From: CAMYLY01 sp036397755
GTDB taxonomy: Bacteria > Gemmatimonadota > Gemmatimonadetes > Gemmatimonadales > GWC2-71-9
Assembly: GCA_036397755.1 (NCBI GenBank)
Contig: DASWII010000061.1
Coordinates: 87,531 to 151,530, forward strand
DNA: 64,000 nt
Reading direction: 5' to 3'
Shown piece by piece: positions 15,663 through 23,247 of this stretch; position 1 is the first letter of the stretch; every line of letters begins with the position of its first letter. Under the pieces are notes generated by a model. The model searched no databases and had not been told where the DNA came from. It was given only the letters and a program-made list of their open reading frames with translations. Both the position numbers and the translations under genes were made by a program.

Positions 15663-16906
15663 CGGACTCGGTCTTCAATCGGTCGCGCAACGTCGGAAAC
15701 CTCGAGGCGTCGGCGACGATCGCCGTCAGCCAGGAGGCGCAGCGCCGGCGAGCGGCCGGTGAGGACGTCATCGACCTGTCGGCCGGCGAGCCCGACTTTG
15801 CCACGCCGAAAGTGGCGGCCGATGCGGGTGTCAAGTCGATTCAGACCGGGCACACGCACTATCCCCCCAATGCCGGGCTCCTCGAGTTGCGGGCCGCAGC
15901 CGCGCGCAACTGGTCGCTCCTCTCCGGAGGCCGACCGGTCAACGCGGACAACATCGTCGTATCGACCGGGGCCAAACAAGCGCTGTTCAACGCGTGCTTC
16001 TGCCTGTTCGGTCCGGGTGACCGCGTGCTGATCCCGGCGCCTGCATGGGTGTCGTACGCGCAAATCACGCACCTGACGCGGGCAACCCCCGTGCTCGTTC
16101 CGGGATCGCTCGATTGGAGCCTCAAGGTTGGTGTCGACCAGCTGGAAGCGGTGCGTGACGCGCGGACCAAAGGCATCATCCTCTGCTCACCCGTGAACCC
16201 CACCGGAGCGGTGTACGCGCGTGCCGAGCTCAAGGCGATCCTCGAGTGGGCACAGGCGCACGAGCTGTGGGTTGTTGTCGACGAGATCTACCGTCGCATC
16301 CACTATGGATCCGGACCGGCTGCTTCGGTGCTGGATCTGCCTGACGAGCTGCTCGAACGCACGGTGGTGGTGTCGGGGGTCAGCAAGACGTACGCAATGA
16401 CCGGTTGGAGGATCGGATTCACCCTCGCTCCGCGCGCCGTGACCCAGTCCATCGCCGCGCTGCAGTCCCATGTAACGAGCGGGGCGTCACAGCCCGCGCA
16501 ATGGGCGGCGGCCGCCGCCTTAGGCGACGACCGCATCGAAGCGGATGTCGAGCGTATGGTCGAGGAGTTTCGCCATCGACGGGATCGCGTGGTCGCGCAC
16601 TTTCGGCAGAACCTCCCCGGCGTCGAGTTCGTGGAGCCGATGGGAGCGTTCTACTTCTTCTTTCGGGTGGACGGGTGGTTCGCCCAAGGTGTGGACAGCG
16701 CCTTGGACTTCTGCCATCGGCTCCTGGCGGACGTCGGGGTCGCGCTGGTACCCGGTGAAGCATTCGGTGACGGTCGCTGGGTGCGCCTGTCTTATGCGGC
16801 GTCACGGAAGGAGATCGACCGCGCCCTCGATCGCATCACGGCGTTTGCGCGTGCGCTTCCCCAGCCCGAGCAACTCGGGATCGGGAAGCAAGCGGAGGCG
16901 GTATGA
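15659..16906 (+). CDS. Pyridoxal-phosphate-dependent aminotransferase, class I (aspartate aminotransferase-like)
   Basis: A 415-aa fold-type I aminotransferase. It has LSAGEPDFATPKVA, ILCSPVNPTGAVY, the PLP-lysine segment SGVSKTYAMTGWRIGF and the C-terminal substrate-arginine region WVRLSYAASRKEID. The length is normal for subgroup I-beta/gamma AspAT-like enzymes. The GTG start at 15659 overlaps the peptidase stop, suggesting the pair handles amino acids released from peptides (inference). It is translationally coupled to the next gene (ATGA). Confidence 0.93.
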   Translation: MTDSVFNRSRNVGNLEASATIAVSQEAQRRRAAGEDVIDLSAGEPDFATPKVAADAGVKSIQTGHTHYPPNAGLLELRAAAARNWSLLSGGRPVNADNIVVSTGAKQALFNACFCLFGPGDRVLIPAPAWVSYAQITHLTRATPVLVPGSLDWSLKVGVDQLEAVRDARTKGIILCSPVNPTGAVYARAELKAILEWAQAHELWVVVDEIYRRIHYGSGPAASVLDLPDELLERTVVVSGVSKTYAMTGWRIGFTLAPRAVTQSIAALQSHVTSGASQPAQWAAAAALGDDRIEADVERMVEEFRHRRDRVVAHFRQNLPGVEFVEPMGAFYFFFRVDGWFAQGVDSALDFCHRLLADVGVALVPGEAFGDGRWVRLSYAASRKEIDRALDRITAFARALPQPEQLGIGKQAEAV

Positions 16907-17406
16907 GAATCGGCGGACACCTCACGACGCTGGACAGCGTGCTCCAGCGGGTGACGTATCGCTGGGATACGGAGACGGACATCCTCTCGGGTTCGCTGCC
17001 GACACCTGAAGGTGGCCGAGGGTTCACCGGCTCGATCGAACTCGAGGATGCGCAGGGTGCCGTCGTCACGCTCGACCTGCAGCAGGGGGCGCTGGCGGCA
17101 CTCGAGGTGGTCGTGTGGCCCGAACGCACCGAGCGACCGGGCCTCCTGCCCCCGGAGCCCCGCCGAACGGCCGCGTTTACGGTGCCGGCTCGTCCATCGC
17201 AACCGGGTATTGGCGTCATGGAAGTGGATGTGCGGATGCGGGTGGAGACCAGTGAGGATGAGTCGGTCATCCACGTCGCGCTCTCGGGCGGCACGCGGCA
17301 GGAGGCCGTGGCGCTGGCGGAAAACCTGTTGATCGAGCTGGACGGCCAAGGGGAACTCGTCGGGTTCTGGCTGCTGGACGTCCCCCCGTTCGGACCGGAG
17401 GAGTGA
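16903..17406 (+). CDS. Hypothetical protein, 167 aa
   Basis: A soluble, acidic protein with no signal peptide or membrane segment. Two parts of similar rhythm can be seen: RVTYRWDTETDILSGSLP near the N-terminus and NLLIELDGQGELVGFWLLDV at the C-terminus. Both recall the short beta-strand unit of DUF2283-type proteins, but the match is weak. It overlaps the aminotransferase by four bases (ATGA), so it is made with it. No function is proposed. Confidence 0.75.
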   Translation: MRIGGHLTTLDSVLQRVTYRWDTETDILSGSLPTPEGGRGFTGSIELEDAQGAVVTLDLQQGALAALEVVVWPERTERPGLLPPEPRRTAAFTVPARPSQPGIGVMEVDVRMRVETSEDESVIHVALSGGTRQEAVALAENLLIELDGQGELVGFWLLDVPPFGPEE

Positions 17407-17518
17407 CGTCGGCTCAACGAGTCCTGAACGGCACGGCGGGCGGGCCACCGCGCACCTCGCTGGGAACGACCCACGTCCTGACATTCGCGCGGAAAGCCGT
17501 CACCCTCTGACGATCTCG

Positions 17519-18445
17519 TTGCGCGCGCGGTTACGCGATCTCGTGACAGATCTGGGGGGCACGGTCACGCCGGGGCCTCCCTTGCGCGGCGCGCTCCCCC
17601 ATGTCGAAGAGCCGTTCGCGAACGCGGATTACGTGGAAGATTCGGACGGCGTTCGGGCTCGGCCGGTGCGACCGTCGGGGCACTTCCCCGCGGCGGCGTT
17701 CCTGGACGGCATCCAGCGATTCGCGGTCGAGGCGCGCTTCGGCCTGGTGCCGGTCATCCGTGGCCACGTTGGTGCGGCCGTGCTGTGCCGGCGCGACGGG
17801 CACCTGGAGGTGGAAGATGCCGCGTCCGAGGACTTCCTGGTCACGGCGGCTGGGGCGCTGAATGCCACCCAGCGGAGCGGGCTTGCCGAGTTGGGCCTGC
17901 CCCTGCACGAAGTCGAGGTGGCTGAGCGGGCGCATCCGATCCTGGACGTCCAGCGCACGGCTCGCGTGGTGGAGCGCCGGCGTGAGACGCTGGAGCGACG
18001 GTTGGCCGGGAACGCTCTCGAGCGCGACCCGGAGCGGTGGCTGGTGATCGATGGGTCGGTGGGAGATTTGGGCGGCGCACGCGTGCTCGGAGTCATCAAG
18101 AGTCACGAGACGCAGTTCCTCCGAGGCACCGACCTGGAGATTGCCCTCACTCTTCCGGAAGGGCATCGCACGAGCGTCTTTGCGCGGAGTCGCGGTACGC
18201 GGGAGACGGTGTGGACGTGGTATCTTCGAATGTGGCCGTGGGAGAACCAGGACCTTCTGCACGGCCTCGTTCGCATCGAGCGGCCCCCACTCGCGCTGGT
18301 GGTGGATGAAGTCGACGCCGTCAGCGCTTGGCTCATCGCGGAACGCACGCCGCTGTCGGCGCCGGACGCTCGATGGGACCGACTCCTCTACCCGATTCAT
18401 CAGGTAGAGACGTACCTGCGCGCGCAGCTCGGAGGTTGGTGGTGA
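17519..18445 (+). CDS. NurA-like nuclease domain protein
   Basis: About 308 aa. Two acidic motifs spaced as in NurA nucleases are visible: FLDGIQRF (Asp about 63) and VIDGSVGDLG (Asp about 178). The second is followed by the family-like GVIKSHETQFL. NurA proteins are RNase H-fold 5'-3' nucleases that work inside HerA hexamers. The next gene is HerA-like and overlaps it (GTGA at 18442-18445). The start is uncertain: TTG 17519 or GTG 17543, neither with a clear ribosome site. The assignment rests on motifs plus neighbourhood. Confidence 0.7.
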   Translation: MRARLRDLVTDLGGTVTPGPPLRGALPHVEEPFANADYVEDSDGVRARPVRPSGHFPAAAFLDGIQRFAVEARFGLVPVIRGHVGAAVLCRRDGHLEVEDAASEDFLVTAAGALNATQRSGLAELGLPLHEVEVAERAHPILDVQRTARVVERRRETLERRLAGNALERDPERWLVIDGSVGDLGGARVLGVIKSHETQFLRGTDLEIALTLPEGHRTSVFARSRGTRETVWTWYLRMWPWENQDLLHGLVRIERPPLALVVDEVDAVSAWLIAERTPLSAPDARWDRLLYPIHQVETYLRAQLGGWW

Positions 18446-20385
18446 TCGTCATGCGGGATCGAGCACCGGTTGGTCGAGTGGTTGCCACCGAGGCGCTGCC
18501 GGCGAGCCCGCACCAGTTTCACTTCTGGAGCGCGACCGACACAACGATCGGCATCGGCGCGATTGTACGTGTCGACGGGCCGCCGGCACGGAAGGTCTAC
18601 GCCGTGGTCGTGGACGCCCGGGCCTACTCGGACGTGCCGACGCCGTTGCACGATCTCATGGCGGCGGAGGGCGACCCGGAATCCCAGCCTGCCCCGACGC
18701 ATCGAGCTGAGATCCGGTTGTGGACCGCTGCCGTGCTGCGCCACGAGCCCGAGGAACCGGTGCAGCCGGTACCGCTGGCGCCGGTCTACCTTGCCGATGA
18801 GGCGGATGTCGAGATGGCGCTGCGGATGGAGACGTACGTGCGCGCCGACCCTCCGGCGGGACTCCCCATCGGCGTGTATCGCGCTGGGGGCCTCAGGGTC
18901 CCGGTCGCGCTCGACGCCGCCTTTGTACTCGGACCGGAGTCCGCGCACCTGAACCTCTCGGGCATCTCCGGCCTTGCGACCAAGACGAGCGCGATCGAGT
19001 TCATGCTGGCCAGCATCTTCCAGAGGCTCCCTGCGGCCAAAGGGTCGGTGGCGGCGGTGTGCTTCAACGTGAAGGGTCCCGATCTGTGTTTTCTCGACCA
19101 GCCCGGCGAGCTCTCCGCCGACGATCGTGCGCTCTACGGCGTCGTCGGCATCGAACCGAAACCCTTCGAGCATGTCGAGTACTACGCGCCGTTCAAAGCC
19201 GACGGCGTCAACCTGAATACCCTCCGGACGCATCCGGATCTCGTCGGAGACGTGCGGCCGCTGCTGTGGGGGCTACGCGAGGTGCTCGACTACCACGAGG
19301 TCCTGCTGAGCCGGGAGGACATCGACGCCAAGGCCGACGCCTTTCTCGACTTCCTGGCGGATCGCGTCGTGGAGAAGGAGTTTCGCGACGAGTGGGGTGG
19401 GGTGCACCGGGTGCGCAGCTTCGCCGATCTCGACCGGTTGTTCCGCGCCATCTTCGACGGCATGGAGCAGGCGGCCCGGGGGGACGTGTGGCGCACACAC
19501 CACCTCGCGACCATTCGCAAGGTGCGCAATCGCCTACTCAACATCTCCACCCGATGCAGAGGTCTGGTCACCGAGGATGGCACGGCGAACGATCTGCCGC
19601 TGGGGGCGTTCGAGGATCGGGCGGTGTACGTGGTGGATGTTTCCGGGATGGATCAATTGGGGCAGGACCTCGTGTTCACCCGCATCGTGTCGCAGCTGCG
19701 CGAACATCTGGAGCGCCGTGACCTCGGGGTGGACCATGTCGTGGTATTCGTGGACGAACTGAACAAGTACGCGCCGAGCGACGGGCCGGATACCTACGTG
19801 CGCAAGATGTTGTTGGATATCTCCGAACGGGGGCGTTATCTGGGGTTGGTGCTCTTCGCCGCGCAACAGTTCCGCTCGCAAGTACACCGCCGGGTCGTGG
19901 GCAACGCCGGAACGATGGTGTTCGGCCGCATGGATCTCGACGAGCTGTCGACACCGGGGTATCAGGTGTTGTCGGCAGCGACGAAAATCAAGCTCGCGAC
20001 GCTCCCCAAAGGGGATTTGATGGTCCGCCATCCGCACTTCACCCAACCCGTCTTTGTGCGCTTTCCGCGGCCCGCGGTGCTGAGTGGTCCGGAAGGCGTG
20101 ACCAAGTTCCCTCCGCAGGCCGACGTGCCGTTTGAAGAAGCCGTGATTCGCCAGCTCCTGCAGCTCGACCGATCCGTGCCGGAGGTACGGGTGCGCGAGG
20201 CGATTGCGGACCGAACCGAACTCGAGGTACGGCGGGCCCTGCTTGCCACCCGCCGAGCGGCCCCAGACGACGTGCTCGGATACTTTCGGGCCGCGTTGGG
20301 CCCGGCGGTGCGTCGAGCGGGTGAGGTGCTCGGTCCGGCGCACGTGGTTCCGCTCCAACAAGTGGAGGATCCCTATGGCGCATAG
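18442..20385 (+). CDS. HerA-like ATPase (FtsK-HerA superfamily)
   Basis: A 647-aa protein. An N-terminal beta-rich HerA/HAS-barrel-like region (GRVVATEALPASPHQFHFW) precedes a RecA-type ATPase. Walker A sits near residue 174 and reads GISGLATKTS, with Thr in place of the usual Gly before Lys; Walker B near 434 reads VVVFVDELNKYAP. A downstream AAQQFRSQV sensor-like region is present. HerA hexamers translocate DNA through the NurA nuclease. GTG 18442 has GGAGG six bases upstream and is coupled to the NurA-like gene. Confidence 0.8.
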   Translation: MIVMRDRAPVGRVVATEALPASPHQFHFWSATDTTIGIGAIVRVDGPPARKVYAVVVDARAYSDVPTPLHDLMAAEGDPESQPAPTHRAEIRLWTAAVLRHEPEEPVQPVPLAPVYLADEADVEMALRMETYVRADPPAGLPIGVYRAGGLRVPVALDAAFVLGPESAHLNLSGISGLATKTSAIEFMLASIFQRLPAAKGSVAAVCFNVKGPDLCFLDQPGELSADDRALYGVVGIEPKPFEHVEYYAPFKADGVNLNTLRTHPDLVGDVRPLLWGLREVLDYHEVLLSREDIDAKADAFLDFLADRVVEKEFRDEWGGVHRVRSFADLDRLFRAIFDGMEQAARGDVWRTHHLATIRKVRNRLLNISTRCRGLVTEDGTANDLPLGAFEDRAVYVVDVSGMDQLGQDLVFTRIVSQLREHLERRDLGVDHVVVFVDELNKYAPSDGPDTYVRKMLLDISERGRYLGLVLFAAQQFRSQVHRRVVGNAGTMVFGRMDLDELSTPGYQVLSAATKIKLATLPKGDLMVRHPHFTQPVFVRFPRPAVLSGPEGVTKFPPQADVPFEEAVIRQLLQLDRSVPEVRVREAIADRTELEVRRALLATRRAAPDDVLGYFRAALGPAVRRAGEVLGPAHVVPLQQVEDPYGA

Positions 20386-21262
20386 ACTCATGTGGCGCGC
20401 CGGTGGGCTAGCGGTGCTCGTGCTCACCGCGATCGGGGCGGCGCGGTCGCTGGCTGCCCAGGCGTCCATCGTCGCGCAGTTCACCCCGACCCCCGGCGTG
20501 AGGCTGCACACTCTCGTGACCACGGAAGGGACGGCCATCATTGCCGAACGGGGTGCACCGCAGGGCAGTGGGATCTCGCTCCAATTCCGACGGCGGGAGG
20601 CGCTGACGGCCCGTGCTCTGAGCCACGAGGCCGGGGGGGTGGTGGTCGAGGTGACGCATGATTCGGTGTCGGCGCGCGCGCGGCCCGCGGGAGGATTGTG
20701 GACCGCTGTCGAGGCCGAGGCGGTGCCCGCAGCCACGGCGCGCGCATTGATCGATCGACAGCTCTCCGTGCAGGCCGTGCTGGAAGGCACGCTGCGGACG
20801 GGCCTGGTGGGCACGTTCGACATGGTGCTCCCCTCCGGGCCGATCGCGGTGGGCAGTCGCTGGACCAGCGACGTCGGGTTCCCCTTGCACGGCGTCTCCA
20901 CCGTCCGAGCCGAACTCGGATTGGACGATCAGGTGAGGATCGACCGACGCCTGCTGGCCCAGGCCGACGTCGTGTTGGATAGCCTCGTGGCGCGAGGCAC
21001 CGATACGCTTGCGTATCTCACTGTCTCTGGAGCGGTCACGCCCAGGACGATGGCCGGCCGGGAGCCCGCGACAAGGGGTGTCGCGGTATCCGGCGCAGTC
21101 GGCGGCTCGATGATCTGGTCGACGGGGTGGGGCACGTTCGTGTCGGGCGGTTTGCGTTCGATCGTCGTATTGGGCCTTGGAGGTGGAGTGGTGGGACAAG
21201 ACCAATCGGTGCCGCTCGAGGTCCGCATCGACGTGACGACACAGTTTCAGCTGCGGCCGTAG
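20375..21262 (+). CDS. Secreted hypothetical protein
   Basis: A 295-aa protein with a clear signal peptide (basic start, then GGLAVLVLTAIGAARSLAAQ). The mature part is beta-rich with no cysteine pairs or catalytic motif I recognise (RTGLVGTFDMVLPSGPIAVGS, SMIWSTGWGTFVSG). The ATG at 20375 has GTGGAGGAT upstream and overlaps the end of herA by 11 bases. It and its neighbour are exported proteins embedded in a DNA-repair operon, which is hard to explain. Confidence 0.8.
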   Translation: MAHRLMWRAGGLAVLVLTAIGAARSLAAQASIVAQFTPTPGVRLHTLVTTEGTAIIAERGAPQGSGISLQFRRREALTARALSHEAGGVVVEVTHDSVSARARPAGGLWTAVEAEAVPAATARALIDRQLSVQAVLEGTLRTGLVGTFDMVLPSGPIAVGSRWTSDVGFPLHGVSTVRAELGLDDQVRIDRRLLAQADVVLDSLVARGTDTLAYLTVSGAVTPRTMAGREPATRGVAVSGAVGGSMIWSTGWGTFVSGGLRSIVVLGLGGGVVGQDQSVPLEVRIDVTTQFQLRP

Positions 21263-22066
21263 ATGGTGTCGATCGTGCTGGCCGCGTGTCTGGTGTCGGC
21301 ACAGAGCGGGCCGGCCGTGCACTTGCTCCGTTTTCATCCGGCGATCGGGCTCAGGCTCACACGCGAGTTTCGGCTCGAGACCCGGGTACAAGTCGATTCG
21401 GCGGGAACGACGCGAACGCGGGAGGCGGAGGCGCGCGGGCGCATGCAGCAGGTCGCGGCACAGGGGTACGCCGGAACCACAGTGCTGCATCTTGCGTTGG
21501 ATTCGGTGACGGTGCGCGAGCGCGACAACGCCATGCCCTGGTCCGACGCGCGTCCCTATGTCGGCGGGTGGCGTCAGATCGAGGTCGATGACCGCCTCAC
21601 CGCGCGGGTGACCGGAGCGCAAGGTCCGCAGACGGCGACACGGCTCCTGGAGTGGATGGCGGTGGGGTTGGCGCACTTGGTCTTCCCGGAGAGGGCGGTG
21701 CGTCGTGGCGCCGAGTGGCGGCAGTGGATTCGGGTGCCGCGAGGCCTCCCCAAGCTCCCTGATGGTCCGTGGCTGGACATTCCGGTCCGCGTGGTGGTTC
21801 GCCTCGACAGCATCGCTGCGACCGATAGGGACAGCCTGTTCTATTTCGACGTGCGCGGAGAAGGAATGGCGGTCGATGCTCGAGCCGCGACGGCGCCGGA
21901 CGAGCTCGGCGTGGCGGCGACCCTCGTGTGGTCCCGTGGGTGGAGCGCCTATGTCGCCCAGGCGGTGCGCATTGAGGTGGCGAGCGAGGGAGCCGCCCCG
22001 GGGGGGGACTGGGTGCGGGCGAGCCTGAGCACCGTCCTGCAATCTCGAGCGCGCTCGATACCGTGA
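21263..22066 (+). CDS. Secreted hypothetical protein
   Basis: A 267-aa protein with a short signal-like N-terminus (MVSIVLAACLVSAQSG). It resembles the preceding protein in design: beta-rich, with a similar late motif (AATLVWSRGWSAYVAQAVRIEV against SMIWSTGWGTFVSGGLRSIV). The two may be distant paralogues. The ATG directly abuts the previous stop, and its own stop overlaps the sbcD-like start (GTGA). No function is recognised. Confidence 0.78.
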   Translation: MVSIVLAACLVSAQSGPAVHLLRFHPAIGLRLTREFRLETRVQVDSAGTTRTREAEARGRMQQVAAQGYAGTTVLHLALDSVTVRERDNAMPWSDARPYVGGWRQIEVDDRLTARVTGAQGPQTATRLLEWMAVGLAHLVFPERAVRRGAEWRQWIRVPRGLPKLPDGPWLDIPVRVVVRLDSIAATDRDSLFYFDVRGEGMAVDARAATAPDELGVAATLVWSRGWSAYVAQAVRIEVASEGAAPGGDWVRASLSTVLQSRARSIP

Positions 22067-23247
22067 AGCTCGCGCACCTCGCGGACGTCCACCTGGGCTT
22101 CCGACAGTTTCACCGACTCAACGCAGCGGGCATCAACCAGCGTGAGGCCGACGTGGCACGCGCGTTCCGCACCGCCATCGACGGGGTGATCGCGGCGGCG
22201 CCGGACCTTGTGGTCATCGCGGGAGATCTGTTTCACTCGGTGCGCCCGACCAACACGGCGATCCTCGACGCGTTTCACCAGTTCCAACGACTCAGAGCCG
22301 CGGTGCCACCGGCTCCGATCGTCATGGTGGCCGGCAACCACGACACTCCGCGATCGGTGGAGACCGGGTCCATCCTCCGGTTGTTCGAAGCGGTGGGGAA
22401 CGTGCATGTGGTCGTCGCGGGACCGACGGAGCTGGCGTTTCCCGCACTCGATCTGACGGTGATGTGCGTTCCCTACGCGGCGTGGGGCGGGTCGGTTGCC
22501 CCGACGCTCCTTCCCACGTCGGGCGCGACACATCGCGTGGCCGTGACGCACGGCGCGGTCCGCGGCACGTTCCCCGAGCCGGCGTGGGCGGAAGACTTCG
22601 GGCCGCACTTGGAGCCTGGTGATCTCCACGCGGAACAATGGAGCTACCTGGCGCTCGGGCACTACCATGTCGCCCATCGAGTGCGGGACAATGCCTGGTA
22701 TGCTGGCGCGCTCGAGTACACCAGCCCAAACGTGTGGGGCGAGCTGCGCGATGAGGAGCGAGAGGGGAGGGAAGGGAAGGGGTGGCTGCTGGTGGAGTTA
22801 CGTGAGCAGACCCCCCGCGTGGTGTTCAACCCCGTCGCGCCCGCCCGGCGGTTGATCGACCTGCCGCCGATCGCGGGTGCCGGTCTCGGTCCAGCGGAGC
22901 TGGATGGGCTGGTGGCCGAGGCCGTGGACACGATCCCCGGCGGCCTCGACGGACACATCGTGCGACAGATCGTGTTCGACGTGCCCCGGCCGATCTCGCG
23001 CGATCTCAACTATGCGGGGATTCGAAACTACAAGACCCGAGCCCTGCACTACCATTTGGACATCCGGCGTCCCGCGCCAACCCGGTCGGTGGGTGTCGGC
23101 GGCCCAGGTGAGCGACAGACCCTCCGCCAACTGGTTGCGGACTTCGTGGAGCGGAGGCCGCTCGATGCCGAGGTCAGTCGGTCCGAGTTGGTCGCGCTTG
23201 CCGGACAGTACATGGACGAGGTGAATCGCGACGAGGACCGCGCCTGA
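22063..23247 (+). CDS. sbcD: DNA repair exonuclease, Mre11/SbcD family
   Basis: A 394-aa calcineurin-like phosphoesterase with all metal-binding motifs in order: LADVHLG (Asp8, His10), AGDLFH (Asp55), GNHD (91-94), VTHGAVRG and ALGHYHVAH. The C-terminal capping region follows. With the Rad50-like protein encoded next it forms the Mn-dependent double-strand-end nuclease. GTG 22063 overlaps the upstream stop and the 3' end overlaps sbcC by one base (TGATG). Confidence 0.93.
   Translation: MKLAHLADVHLGFRQFHRLNAAGINQREADVARAFRTAIDGVIAAAPDLVVIAGDLFHSVRPTNTAILDAFHQFQRLRAAVPPAPIVMVAGNHDTPRSVETGSILRLFEAVGNVHVVVAGPTELAFPALDLTVMCVPYAAWGGSVAPTLLPTSGATHRVAVTHGAVRGTFPEPAWAEDFGPHLEPGDLHAEQWSYLALGHYHVAHRVRDNAWYAGALEYTSPNVWGELRDEEREGREGKGWLLVELREQTPRVVFNPVAPARRLIDLPPIAGAGLGPAELDGLVAEAVDTIPGGLDGHIVRQIVFDVPRPISRDLNYAGIRNYKTRALHYHLDIRRPAPTRSVGVGGPGERQTLRQLVADFVERRPLDAEVSRSELVALAGQYMDEVNRDEDRA

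Noticed and set aside
20408..22042. A 544-codon minus-strand frame
   Set aside because: It is antisense to two genes with signal peptides and tight operon junctions, and has no recognisable domain.
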